A DNA stretch of 64,000 nucleotides from Podaxis mareebaensis (taxonomy: Eukaryota; Basidiomycota; Agaricomycetes; Agaricales; Agaricaceae): NCBI GenBank assembly GCA_018524725.1, contig JAEUWP010000125.1, forward strand, positions 1 through 64,000. The letters are read 5' to 3'. Made by a program: the position numbers and the translations under genes. Below are positions 12,749-23,910 of the stretch, one piece after another. Under the pieces are notes generated by a model. It was not told where the DNA came from. It saw only the letters and a list, made by a program, of their open reading frames with translations, and searched no databases. Position 1 is the stretch's first letter, and each line of letters opens with the position of its first letter.

Positions 12749-14921
12749 ATGCACGCGCTCTTACTGCTGGTTCTGCAAATCCTAGTGTTGAACGCACTCG
12801 GAAAACCCAAGAATCCCATCCTGCCAGGCTGGAATCCAGACCCGACAATCTTACGGGTTGGGAACGATTATTTCATCTCCACGTCGACGTTTGAGTATTT
12901 TCCGGGACACCCTATATATCATAATAGGAACTTGCAGGATTGGAAGTTGATCGGTCATGCATTAAATCGGCCGTCGCAACTTGGGTTGTATGGGACACCT
13001 TCGGATGCTGGTGCGCGTCATAGGCTTCTCAATGCGTCTAACAACTGACTACTGACTACAACGTTTCTGGGCATAGGTGTATGGGCACCGACGTTACGGT
13101 ACCATAACGGGACGTTTTACCTGACGTCAACAAAGCGATATGTTTATACTTGTGAGCTCCCTCCCTACCATGGCTTCACCACACACCGTCTGCTCACAGA
13201 TCCCACAGCAGAACTTCGACTCTTCCCAAGGTCATTTTATGTTAAGACCGACGATATCTTCTCAAATAATTGGAGCGATCCAGTCTATTTCGGTGAGTCA
13301 AATAAACATCTGCTGGTTATATGCCCACTAAATTCGCCTCAGACGGCCTAGGCTACGACGGGGACCTGTTTTGGGATACCAATGGAGACGTGCGCGTATT
13401 TCCCAGTTGTTACTTGGCCATGCTTACCTTCAGGCACAGGTCTACCTTACCTGGTCAGGCATAAACAACAACCACGACAAAATCTACAGTCCGTCTCCTC
13501 CCTACCTCCACCTCTGCAATCGCTAACATCTTTTCCCCCTCCCCTATCCCTTACCATAGGCATTTACCAATCGAAAATTGATTTGACTACTGGCACATCA
13601 CTCACCCCAGCGCAAGTAATCTTCACTGGTACCCTCCCGCACACCCCTGCTGCACGTCCAGAAGGCCCACATATCTACCACTTCAACTCAACCTACTACC
13701 TCCTCATTGCTGAAGGCGGCACGGGCATCACCCACCGCACAACTATCCAACGCAGCCGGATCAGCCCTTCCGGACCTTGGGAGAACAACCCGAACAACCC
13801 TATATTGTTCAACGGTGCAGATTTGGGTTTGGGTGTGCAAAACACCGGTCACGCGGACCTGGTGCAGGCAGTGGACGGAGAATGGTGGGGTGTCGCTTTG
13901 GGCGTGAGGCCACAAGGGAGTGATGGGAATAGGCTTAATAGGGAGCAGCTTGGGAGGGAGACATTTTTGTTCCCTGTTAGTTGGATTGACGGGTGGCCCG
14001 TTTTTAACAATGGGCAGCCTCTGTCCGAAGAAGTTCTCTCGCATGGTGATACCGCCTCCACCAACTCGACCGTTAGTGACGACGATGGATCAAGAAACTT
14101 GAAAAACATCTACCTCAACGACTTCGCATCCCACACCCTCGACAACACGTTCTACACCCTCCGAACGCCCTATGCACCCTTCCACACTATGACTCCCTCC
14201 CACACTCTCCAACTCAAACCCAACCCGTATGCACCAGGCGACCGCGACTCCCCCGCGATGCTCCTCCGCAAACAGACCTCATATACCGAAACGTTCGAAA
14301 CGGAATTACACTTCCCTTCGCCCAAAACGCAACTCGAAGAAGCCGGTATCAGTATCTTCTACGGCGACATGTTACACAATGAAATCGGTGTTAGTGGGTC
14401 ACCCGAAGGCAAAAACCAAGGAAGGTCCATTGTGGTACGAACCGTCACGTTGAACCAACAAGTTGGGCCATGGGCATTGACAACGGAGAATGCCACAGTC
14501 ACGCATGTACGTCTATCGCCTCTATGCGTTATTTTCCTAGTATATTCCGCATACTAAATGAACATTCGACTACGCACCAGACAACATACGTTCCACTCTC
14601 AACTCTCGACGAACCCATAAAACTCCGGATAGAAGCCACGCCAATTGAGTATGCATTCGCGTACGCGGAGGGTCCTGCGGAGCAATGGGTCGAGGTGGCG
14701 CGATTCGACGGATCGGTGTTGTCTACTCCGCCTGTCGGGTAAGTTTCAATCCTCGGAGTTGATCTGATTTGACTTCAACTGAAACGGACATCTTGGCGGT
14801 GGCGTGATGGCGCAGCGGATTTTTCTTTAAGGGTGCATCGTTTGCGATATACAACACTGGGAATGGCAAACCAAGTTCGACGAACGCGGAGTTCGGTTAC
14901 TGGAAACAAGGCCAATTCTAG
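12749..14921 (+). CDS. Secreted glycoside hydrolase family 43 (xylosidase/arabinofuranosidase-like, 578 aa)
   Basis: Eight exons: 12749-13010, 13077-13151, 13200-13292, 13343-13389, 13440-13488, 13560-14506, 14581-14738 and 14816-14921, summing to 1737 nt. The N-terminus MHALLLLVLQILVLNALG is a signal peptide, so the enzyme is secreted. The five-bladed propeller of GH43 follows, with the expected catalytic acids: the general base Asp in NPDPTI near the start, the pKa-modulating Asp in the GYDGDLFWDTNG region, and the general acid Glu in RPEGPHIYH. The C-terminal half resembles the GH43 beta-sandwich domain (FYTLRTPY, SIFYGDMLHNEIGV, then IYNTGNGK). GH43 enzymes release xylose or arabinose from hemicellulose; the exact specificity cannot be read from sequence alone. 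The last exon was set by joining PVG to GFFFKGASFAIYNTGNG. It converges with a tiny hydrophobic-protein gene 110 bp downstream. Confidence 0.92.
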
Positions 14922-15031
14922 GCTTATTGCTTGTTCTTCAAATAAACCAGAGTGTTGTCTATTATTTCGTTGGACATAATATAATGGCAAATGATTCAGA
15001 CAAACTTCGTTATACACTAATACTCGTTTCG

Positions 15032-15411
15032 TCAATGCGACCGCGCTCTTGTGCCCATAAACGCATTCCACCCTTTCCCTCTGGGCCGATATGGATCTCT
15101 TCCTTCCCTAGATCTTGATTCTGTGTCTCCGTAGAAACCTCTAACATAAATCGTGTCAGCTATCACCTGGAATGTTGTTACTAACACCTGTATGGCGGCA
15201 TGGTCTACTTGTCAGTGTCTGGCGCCTTGTGTCTGGTAATGGAGAATATAGAGGAACGTACGGATGCGATTGCATCGACAATGGCTATTAGTCCGTTGGC
15301 CAGTGCGGTTACGATGCCGCCGATTCCGTGGCCTAGTGACGAGAGGATTGCGCCCTGTGAGTTTGGGTGAGTACAAGAACTATGTCGTTGAAAGGTGCAA
15401 GTCTGTACCAT
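15032..15411 (-). CDS. Tiny hydrophobic protein, paralog 1 (83 aa)
   Basis: Three exons on the minus strand: 15411-15409 (ATG only), 15354-15262 and 15187-15032. The first exon is just the start codon, followed directly by a GTACAG donor. The 93-nt second exon encodes a Gly/Ala/Ile-rich amphipathic or membrane helix (GAILSSLGHGIGGIVTALAN then GLIAIVDAIAS). The third exon begins VLVTTFQVIADTIYV and ends in an Arg-rich polar tail. The paralog at 16013-16371 has the same layout and an identical second-exon length. Small proteins of this type (Met-Gly start, glycine-spaced helices, basic tail) are widespread in mushroom genomes, but I know no function. This copy has lost the Cys cluster seen in paralog 2. 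Confidence 0.75.
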
Positions 15412-16012
15412 AGTTATGAAAGTTCTGGATGTTCAGTGAGGAATATACAGTTTTTCTCTTGCGAGTTTATGGGAGGGCTGGAGTGGTATATGTACCCTGA
15501 AAAGAGCTGCGCAATGATACTAAGGATGGGCGGGTGGGTCGTCTTCCACTGCACAAAGTCCAAAACTCCGGAGCAGGTCATGAGCAAGTTGCTTTTCATA
15601 TCTACAGTTATGTACTGTAGTTATGTGCTTCATGGGAAGGATGTGGCACATATTCCATTCCACGTCCGTCGCATCGGCGTAGAGCTGGAGTGTAAGAGCT
15701 CAAGCGCTCAAGAGGACTTATGACGTCACACATATAAGTCCGGGCACAGAAGCAAACCGCCGCCGGCGGAATCCTGTGAGTTGATTGGCGAGATCCGAGT
15801 CTCGCGACGATAAGATGGGTTAAACGTTCAGGTGCTTTCTAGTACGTTGGGTCACCATATGGTGGAATTTGTAAGGCTTGATAAATGGCCTTGCTCTAGT
15901 AAGTTGACTGCTCGTTCCGACCCCCTCTCAAAGTAATCAAAACATCATATGCCATTACATTGGATATATCAACAAGTCCAAAGAACTCCTGGTCCGCTCC
16001 TCCCTGGTATCA

Positions 16013-16371
16013 TTAATATGTCGTCGCCCTCCGGCGTCCTCCGAAGAACCCTCCTCTTCTCCTGCTATACGACCCAGTCCTCGCCCCAGTCCTCCTGGTA
16101 CCGAAACATCTACAACAGAGGATGTCGTATATAACTTCAAATATCGTTACTATGACCTACATTGTCACATTGTCCGTTAGTTTATGACGTTCCCTTACGC
16201 TGATTAATGTCTAGAGAAACATACGGAAGTGATTGCGCTGACAATAGCAATGAATACACTGGCTATAGCGGATATTATACTGTTTATTCCGCTGCCTATT
16301 GCTGAGAATATAGCACCCTGTGTGTGAAGTCAGTCTGAATCATTCAATTCAAAGACATAAGCACACACCAT
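16013..16371 (-). CDS. Tiny hydrophobic Cys/Arg-tailed protein, paralog 2 (79 aa)
   Basis: Three exons on the minus strand: 16371-16369 (ATG only), 16317-16225 and 16156-16013. After the start-codon exon comes a GTGTGT donor, then a 93-nt exon encoding GAIFSAIGSGINSIISAIAS followed by VFIAIVSAITS. The last exon gives VIVTIFEVIYDILCCRCFG and a Gly/Arg-rich tail ending RRRATTY. The Cys-Cys-x-Cys motif just after the membrane segment could be palmitoylated (inference). All splice phases fit and the coding sum is 240 nt. It lies in the same orientation as paralog 1, about 600 bp away, so the pair arose by tandem duplication. Function unknown. Confidence 0.78.
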
Positions 16372-16937
16372 GTTGTTTGAGGTTCAGATATCTGGGGTAT
16401 GAGGGATGTTTAGTTCGTTTCTGAAGGACTGTTCCATTGCTTCATGTCTTCCTTTATATAGTAGTCAAGGTGCTCGATGACGTTGGAAATGCGGTCTGCT
16501 CACGGCACGTACGGGCAACTCCAATGTAGATGACGTGCAACAGGCCATAATCGACATAGCTTCTTGAGGCCCCCGGAGTGTAATGCCTATGATGTGTGTG
16601 CATCATGGAGAGGTGGAGTACTTATGCCAACTTGCCTTCTTATTTTGCCTAAGGGAAAGGTATGGAATATGACGTCATGGGCAGTCGAGGTCACGGTTCT
16701 GATAAAACAAGGATAAAAATAGGTGGCATTACTAATAGAAAGTGATCGGCGGGACGGTGAGCTGACCGAGTTGACCGACGGTTGTCGACAGCTGTCGACA
16801 TCGGCCTGTGATTTGTTGTCGGTTTGATTGGTGAGATCTGGCCTGGGTAATGAGTCAGACCAGGTGTGGCATAACCTGTCAGCCACTTGGTTGACAAACA
16901 GCTCATTCGGTTCTTGACCCGAGAGAGGATTCCTCAA
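16372..16937. other. Intergenic region before the first GNAT gene
   Basis: This 566 bp divergent spacer lies between the tiny hydrophobic protein and the first acetyltransferase. A minus-strand frame across it has no family signature and mostly shadows the GNAT exon. The sequence CGGTTGTCGACAGCTGTCGAC near 16780-16800 contains two close GTCGACA repeats, a possible regulator site. Confidence 0.3.
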
Positions 16938-17752
16938 ATGACTTCTGCCACGGACGTCGACTCTGAGTACGACCATAATTTTTGTTTCCCGGTACCCAAG
17001 GCTCTCGAAAATGATCGAGTGAAACTCATTCCCTTCATCGTCAGTCCTTTTCAGCAAATTCACCGTCCTCACCATAACACCTCCAATATATCTAGTCCTC
17101 CAAACACACGAAACCTTTTTTCGATGCCGTCCTCCCTTACCCCGAAGTCTTTAACTATCTCCCCGTTGGACCATACGCCACCCCGGAACAATTTTCCACG
17201 ACATTCTACGAACCCATAATCCACAAAAACCCCGGATTCATTCTCTTCCTCCTCATCGACAAGACTAAACCCCCATCCACTTCTTTAGGCCAAATTGAAG
17301 ACGTGAAGGGGGTAATAGCAGGCCACCTGGCCTACATCAACTCCTCCACCGTCAACCTCGCCACCGAGATTGGATATATCCTCATCCTCCCACCGTTTCA
17401 ACGTACACACGTCACGTCGAACGCTGTGGGGCTCATGATGCACTATGCACTAGACCTACCTGACCAGGGTGGACTAGGGCTGAGGAGGGTATTTTGGCAG
17501 GCCAATGCACTGAATTTGTCGTCGAGGAGACTGGCGGAGAGGATGGGGTTCAGGTTTGAGGGTATTTTGAGGTGGGATAGGGTGCTGCCTAAGAATAAAC
17601 AGGAATTTGGTAATGGGGTCAAAGTGAGAGAGGGGGATCCAAGAGGGGAGGCTTGCGTTGGAAGGGACACGGCGATATTTGGGCATTGCTGGGATGACTG
17701 GGAGGATGGCGGGAGAGAAAAAGTTGATGCGACCATGGCAAGAATCAAATAG
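16938..17752 (+). CDS. GNAT N-acetyltransferase, paralog 1 (252 aa)
   Basis: Two exons, 16938-17039 and 17096-17752, with a 56-bp intron (donor GTCAGT, acceptor CTAG) in phase 0. Splicing restores LIPFI joined to SSKHTKPFFDAVLPYPEVFNYL, which aligns with paralog 2 at 18070. The protein has the RimJ/RimL-type layout: an N-terminal NFCFPVP segment, a middle strand EIGYILILPPFQRTHVTSNA with the acetyl-CoA-binding region, and then GLRRVFWQANALNLSSRRLAERMGF, the classic asparagine and helix of this family. It transfers an acetyl group from acetyl-CoA to an unknown amine, peptide or small molecule. It forms a tandem pair with the next gene. Confidence 0.85.
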
Positions 17753-18069
17753 CTCTTGTCTGTCAGTGTCCACCAAGCTGAGGGAAAGGCATCGTAGATA
17801 CCACTGTAAGGATTAATTCATCGTGTCCTGGGTGCCAGGAGGCACAGTGTTCAACTGCAGTGGCGTTCTTCAGACACATAAAAACTAATATATGACTCAG
17901 CCTTGGAAGGCGAAGAACGAAATCGTCCATCAGTAGCGAGTGTTCCGTGATTCGAATTTACGACTGAGTCAATTTGCTCACAAAATAACGTGATAGAATT
18001 CAAATACTTTCCCCATGTTGACGCAGACGGATGGCATAAGAGCTTCAAGGCAGGTCATTCTCGAACATC

Positions 18070-18798
18070 ATGACCGATATGTTCGACCAGAATTTTTGCT
18101 TTCCAGTCCCTCCTGTGCTCGAAAACGCGCAATTGAGACTCATTCCATGGAACCCTTCCCTTCATTCACCCATCTACGTCCAGTCAATTGCACCCCATCC
18201 CGAACTCTTCAATTATTTGCCGCTCGGACCTTTCGACACTCGCGAGGCATTTGACGCATGGTTCGAGGGAATGGTCCACAAACAACAGTCACAAATAGCC
18301 TTCGCAATATTCGATAAAACTCGGGGCAGTGACAATGAAGGATTTGCAGGGATGATAGGCTTGCTCAATGCATCTCCAGAAAATCTCTCAGTCGAGATCG
18401 GGTTCTTGACCATCTTACCTGCCTTCCAACGAACCCATGTTGCATCTAACTCAGTCGGGCTCTTGCTGACCTGGCTTTTGGATCCGCCAGGCCCAACCCC
18501 GGCGACCTCGAAAATCCCCGCAGGCTTGGGATTGCGAAGGGTCTATTGGAGCGCGAATACTCTCAATGTTCGCAGTATAGCGCTCGCACAGAGGCTTGGA
18601 TTGAAGCTCGAGGCAGTCTTTCGCTGGGATCGCGCTCTGCCTGCTGATCGAGTTGCCTTTGGGAAGAAGGAAATGAGAAAGGGAGACCCGAGGGAGGGGC
18701 ACCCGGGAAGGGATACGGCACGATTAGCGATCTGCTGGGATGATTGGGTCAATGGTGGGAGAGAGAAAGCTCATAGGGTGATGCTGAGGGTCAGCTGA
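18070..18798 (+). CDS. GNAT N-acetyltransferase, paralog 2 (242 aa)
   Basis: Single exon. It is homologous to the neighbour at 16938-17752 along its whole length: NFCFPVPPVLENAQLRLIPW, PELFNYLPLGPF, EIGFLTILPAFQRTHVASNS, GLRRVYWSANTLNVRSIALA, then GKKEMRKGDPRE and ICWDDWVNGGREKAH. The middle motif is the acetyl-CoA pyrophosphate-binding region of GNAT enzymes, and the WSANTLNVRS motif holds the conserved Asn. Unlike paralog 1 it has no intron near the 5' end, so the pair differs by intron gain or loss. Its substrate is unknown. Confidence 0.88.
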   Translation: MTDMFDQNFCFPVPPVLENAQLRLIPWNPSLHSPIYVQSIAPHPELFNYLPLGPFDTREAFDAWFEGMVHKQQSQIAFAIFDKTRGSDNEGFAGMIGLLNASPENLSVEIGFLTILPAFQRTHVASNSVGLLLTWLLDPPGPTPATSKIPAGLGLRRVYWSANTLNVRSIALAQRLGLKLEAVFRWDRALPADRVAFGKKEMRKGDPREGHPGRDTARLAICWDDWVNGGREKAHRVMLRVS

Positions 18799-19076
18799 GG
18801 GTGTGCAACTGGTGCTAGTTGTTTTCCATGATATTCCACATAGAACTTATGAACAATTTCTAGCTTACGTAGTCTCCATCAGAAACTGATCCAATACTCG
18901 AACACAATCATTATAGCCGTCTTCTTTGCCTGTAACAGGAAGGCAGATAAGGTGCCGCTCATAATAATACAAGCCACTGCTACCACGGCTTCTAGATAGT
19001 ACCTCCATTTCGTTTGTACCGTCAAGATATAAAAAAAAAAACTATGTCCATCGTGTAGCACGACCACTTCCATAAC

Positions 19077-20057
19077 ATGACTGCCCAATTCCTCACGAAA
19101 TACGACTCTCGTTTCGTAAGGTCAGCCGACGGGACAGAGATTTACACGGACGCAGTCGGAACTCGCTCCCCCAATTCTCCCATCCTCGTCCTTATCCATG
19201 GAGCCTCCATGGTCAAAGCCGTGTTCGACCCCATCTTTGAGGATCCCAAGTGGACCTCCAGCATTTTCCTAGTGAGTGGTTCTGGACCGAGTTCAGAGCT
19301 TCTTTTGATGGGGTCAGGTTCGGTACGACACTCGTGGGCATGGAAGAAGCGGAAAACCTCTCACAGACGAAGCATGGGAGTCCAAACGCTTTTGGGAGGA
19401 CTTCGAGGCCGTCTGTAGGGAATTTGAAGTCAAGAAAGCATATGTCTTGGGTTGGAGTCTTGGTTGTAAGCCGTATTCCTCCACATGAGCAGGGATAGCC
19501 TAATTAAAGACCTCAAACCACTAGCCGCGCATTTCGTAGATATCATGGCATATAATACCTCGATTACTATCTCTGGATTGATCAACGTTGAGGGTGCCAT
19601 CTATCTTGATCCTTCAATCACCGAACGTACAGTCAATCACGAAAATTTCAAAGTTCTCCGCACGCTCATCAACCCCCCCTCCGTCGACGTCTTCCAGGAA
19701 ACCATCCTCGCCTTCATTCATATGTGCTCGGACAAGCTCTCCCCGGAGTTCTTCCGAGTGTTGCTTGAGGGCGTTATCCTACAACCACGCACGATCGCAG
19801 CCAGACTGAATACTCGAAAGCACAATCCAGAGAAAATGTTGCAGGAGGCTCGGGAAGGGAGGCTCGAGTTGTTAGTTGTGAGTGGGGGAAAGGATAAATT
19901 GCTAAATGTTGAGGGATTCAAGGCCGTATTTGAGGACTTGGGATGGAAAAAACATACGTATAAGCATTTGGAAGAGGCTGACCACATCCCGTGGGTTTCA
20001 TGTCCAGAAGGATTCAGGGAAATCGTACTGAGTTGGATTAGCGAGCGTCGATATTAG
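19077..20057 (+). CDS. Alpha/beta hydrolase, paralog 1 (296 aa)
   Basis: Three exons: 19077-19271, 19318-19465 and 19510-20057 (891 nt). The oxyanion-side motif LVLIHGAS is near residue 40. Exon 2 carries VRYDTRGHGRSGKP and the nucleophile elbow GWSLG with the active-site Ser. The C-terminal part has the likely acid in SGGKDKLL and the catalytic His in EEADHIPW, completing the Ser-Asp-His triad. Exons 1 and 2 have exactly the same lengths as in paralog 2 (195 and 148 nt). The family includes esterases, epoxide hydrolases and haloperoxidase-like enzymes; the substrate cannot be told. No secretion signal is seen, so it is probably cytoplasmic. Confidence 0.88.
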
Positions 20058-20777
20058 GCCTAGTCTTTCGATATGCCTGAAGTAGTATACAATGGTGCAT
20101 CGATTTTGTCAGCCTCCCCAGCTTCTCCCTGGGTGGAGTTAAGGAAACTCAAAGAAAGAGAATAACACATGAGCTATTTCAAGAAACGAAGCTGTATGCT
20201 TAAACTGACGTGCCGAAGAACTCGCTAAAAGGAGTCGAGATAACGACAGTGCTTTCTCACTCCTTAGTCTCGGGAACTGCCCGGGGAAGGGAATGATGTT
20301 GGAATCGCAAAAGCGACTATGGAACAATCAGACATCTGATCATGGTTGGTGGATTATACTATAGATGAAGTTCGTTATGGTCCCCAGGGATAAGTGGACT
20401 CGTAAAGGAGCGACGGGGTTCGCCGAGTCATCCATCCAGGATGAACGATGTGGGACCCAAAGTCTTCTGGTAGAGATCGTTCCAAGGTGTCTCCAAGTTT
20501 CAACTGACCAAACGGGTGACGGAGAGAAATAACTCGTATCCACTCAGAATTACGGTCATGCCGTAAAGGCTTGTCAGGGATTGGAGAACCAACGTCGTTG
20601 ATCGTGTTTCCCTTCCACAGATGTATCATTTTGAGAACGACAATCCAAACGGGGGACCTGTCGAAGGCACAAGAGCAACACATACATCAAAGCTTCTGAT
20701 ATAAAAGCAAGCCGATTTGTCGAGGGGGAGAATTCCCCACCGCCCCCGTTCCCACCCCCACCCAATTCTTGAACATC
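20058..20777. other. Intergenic spacer between hydrolase paralogs
   Basis: This 720 bp spacer contains no supported gene; the minus-strand frames have no family signature. It probably holds the paralog 1 terminator and the paralog 2 promoter. A pyrimidine and C-rich run (about 20738-20765) lies just before the next start codon, as is common at fungal leaders. Confidence 0.35.
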
Positions 20778-21798
20778 ATGGACCCTCATGTTCACAACAT
20801 CTGCGAACCCCGGCTTGTAAAATCCTTGGACGGAACCGAAATTTGTGCAGATGCGGCAGGGAATCGTGCCCCTAAATGTCCGGTTATTGTACTGATCCAT
20901 GGGTTTTCTGTGCGTAAAGAGGCGTTTGATCCGATGTTCGAGGATCCTAAATGGGTCCAAAATGCATTTCTTGTGAGCGAGATGAAGGTGCAATTGATTA
21001 AAGCTAATTCAATCTATGCTTGCTATCTGGTGACTTGAGGTGCGCTATGATACTCGTGGACATGGCGAAAGTGGGAAGCCAACTACTGACGAAGCTTGGG
21101 AGTCTCGACGTATGTCGGAAGACTTTGAAGCAGTATGTAAAGAGTTTGGGGTCCAGAAAACTTTTGTTCTGGGTTGGAGCCTTGGCGGTACGGGTGTTTC
21201 ATTTAACTGATTTGCGAAATCTGATGGGTATGGCGATCTCTCAGCTGCGTTTTTTGCCGATATTCTGACATATAACAAATCCGTGGAGATTTCCGGCCTT
21301 ATCAACGTCGAGGGGCCACCATATATTGACCCAACTGCGATCGCACGTGTCGCTCCACCAAGAACATTGAGGCTTTTGGGAACACTTGCGCAACCGACAT
21401 CGGTTGAACAATTCCGGGAAACTGCCTTGCACTTTGTTCGTTCATGCTCCAGTGTGATGTCTCAGGACCTCTATCGGGTCCTCCTGGAGGGTGTTATCCT
21501 CCAACCACGGGCAGTCACAGGAAAACTCATCACTCGCAAGCAAGATCCAGTCAGGTTCCTGCAGGACGCACGAGATGGAAAAGTCGATGTGTTGGTCGTA
21601 GGCGGGGGAAAGGACGAATTGGTTGATGCTGAGGGACTCATGCTGATATATAAGGAATTGGGTTGGAAAAAATACACTTTGAAGCGTCTGGACAAAGCAG
21701 ATCATATGCCATGGATTTCGGCAGCGGAGACGTTCCGAGACACGGTGTTGGGATGGGTGAAAGAGCGCCACTCCTCGACATTCGGACCACGACTCTGA
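20778..21798 (+). CDS. Alpha/beta hydrolase, paralog 2 (298 aa)
   Basis: Three exons: 20778-20972, 21040-21187 and 21245-21798 (897 nt). The start is the ATG of MDPHVHNICEPR. Motifs match the upstream paralog: VIVLIHGFSV (oxyanion region), VRYDTRGHGESGKP, nucleophile elbow GWSLGG, GGGKDELVDAEG (acid) and LDKADHMPWIS (His). The intron positions are identical to paralog 1, but intron lengths differ (67 and 57 bp here, 46 and 44 bp there), so the introns have diverged since duplication. The triad looks intact. A third, damaged relative lies at 55903-57530. Confidence 0.88.
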
Positions 21799-22870
21799 TA
21801 GATGATTGCCAGCTTGGGGATTCGGGATAGAGTTAGTGGAATGACTCTTCAAAGCACATATGAAACCCTAATACGTTGATACATGCGACAAGAGGGAGTA
21901 GTAGTACTCGTAGTATAGTGGCACAAGTGTTGACTTCCATTTGGCTGCGGCTTTGATCGCGAGATGCCAGAAAATTGATGCCCCTGACTATTTTTCGAAT
22001 CACCACGTCCACGTCTAAGAGAAGGAGAACTTGGACTGGCCACGTTCCACTCGAAAATAATCCTTAGGATTATCCCCGAAACCTATTACATTTTGGTGCC
22101 GTAGGGAGCACGGTACGTGGGTGGTTGGCTGACCTATCCAAAGCCTATTTATGGAGCACTGAGGTGCTTTCGCAAAACCTTACGCCAATCTGAGTGCTGC
22201 GATCGCTGAACGTTCAAAGTTCCGCATGGTACCAGCATGTTCTTATATTTCAATTGAGGACAAACTCCAAGAAATCAGGACGGAAAAGGTTAGCCCACTC
22301 CGGGCTTCGAAAATTAATTGAATGTTTCCCCCTACCGCCCGCGGACGCTACACCGGGAACCTACCAATATTCCTCCATTTTTAATAGATGCGAAATCGCG
22401 TATATACGCATCAATTACTTTCCGTGTGGTGGGGGATTCTTATTTTGAAATGGAAACGACGGTTGGTAGAAGGTACAGTGCACCGAGCTCCGGAAAGATC
22501 ACGGCCTGCATGTTGTAGTAATTCGCATTGTCTGAGGATGCATATCTCTATTGATCTGTCGCCGGCTTGGGGGGCTTGACCCAATGCCCAGTCAAGGTTG
22601 TCAAATACAAATACAAAAGGCCGGCGAAGTCCTATAAAGATCCATAAATTTAGCCATCCTGTCACCCTCCAGCTTGTTGGACTGACTCTCCCTTGCTACC
22701 CGCCCTTCCGAGCTTCTGGCCTTCTCTGGTATCATTCAGGTCTCGGTTTCTTTGACTAACATCCGTCCTTGCTATCCGTCCAGGTTCTGTCTACGTATTC
22801 GAAGGCGAGCTTGGTCCTCGGAGGTAAACTTGCCCACGCCACGCTCACTGGAAACACGGTACAGCCTTGC
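21799..22870. other. Gene-free spacer before the vWA gene
   Basis: About 1.07 kb with only short overlapping frames. No transposon ends, RNA gene or protein family was recognised. The promoter of the Mediator-25-like gene must lie near its right edge. Confidence 0.35.
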
Positions 22871-23905
22871 ATGGGGCTGGCAAACCCAATGTCCGTGCTC
22901 ACGAAGCCGCAATTGAGAGCTTTGATACCCCAGAAGAGTGTGGCGGTTGTGCTCCTGGTCGAGAACTCGCTGGCTATGTCAAACATATGGAACGAAGTTC
23001 GGCATCATTACCTGGCAGCTCTTGGCGCGAGATTGCAATTATTGAATGAGAACCACACAACTTCGGTATGTCAACAGCCACATAAATAGCCCTCATTCAT
23101 ATGCAAGATGATATTGCCGAAGATGGCGACGATTCTGTTGGAAAGTACGTCAAACGAGTCTGCGGGCCGTACTGGAACATCTCCGCGACGATGTAGTAAC
23201 TTCAGCAACGCCTTGGAAAGTGTGAAATTCTGCCCCAATCCGAGAAATATGATCACAAGTGGATTAATCAGCCAATGCATCGATGTAGGTGATGACATAC
23301 AAGTGCAACGTTGCCGCTCATGGGACGGCCAATTAGATATTGTCCTCGACTCGCATACCAGGCCATCCCTCAACGCTCCACCTCGTCATTGTGGCAGCAA
23401 GTCCCGTATACGCGGGGATAAGCACACGTTCCCAAGGAAGTGTCCGCAGTCCTCAACGGGCTTGGTGGGACAAACAGGCACACAGGCTGAAGGAGGTAGT
23501 AAACATTTTAGACATCTGCCGCTGTCATGTCCTAACGCTACCTTTCGGCAGGCCGGTATACGATGTCATTTGATTTACCGACCAAATCAAGACATGAGTG
23601 GCCTCATATCGCTTTTTAACGCTGCGGTAAGGGTTGCTAGTTAGCTATCCCGGTCAAAACACCATGTCCCTGCGCGGGCACGACTTACGCTGGTTCCTGT
23701 GGCTCGGTAGATGAAAATGCAGAGTTTAGTAGAAGAAACGTTGTCTCCACCTCCCACATTCGTGACTGTGGAGCTGTCGATGAGCAAGATGGTTGCTCGC
23801 ATAGCGGTGCCAAAGTCAGGAGATACTAGTGGCGGCGAGAGCTTGCCGGTGGGAGAAGGTGCGCATGTGCCTCTGGATGAATCCCGCCTCAGAATACCTA
23901 ACTAA
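22871..23905 (+). CDS. vWA-domain protein resembling Mediator subunit 25 N-terminal domain (261 aa)
   Basis: I rebuilt five exons: 22871-23065, 23123-23284, 23337-23495, 23552-23626 and 23711-23905 (786 nt, all phase 0). The spliced protein follows the MED25 vWA order: strand SVAVVLLVENS with helix IWNEVRHHYL, strand ATILLES, segment ALESVKFCPNPRN, helix SGLISQCIDILSSTR, strand LHLVIVAASPVYAG, then LKEAGIRCHLI and DMSGLISLFNAA. The third intron has a textbook branch site and tract (CCTAAC then CTTTCGGCAG). MED25 bridges activators to the RNA polymerase II Mediator complex in the nucleus. The acceptor of intron 1 (GCCGAAG) is weak and the last exon is less certain. The gene might continue into the disordered reading frame that begins 5 bp after its stop. 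Confidence 0.65.
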
Positions 23906-23910
23906 TTGTC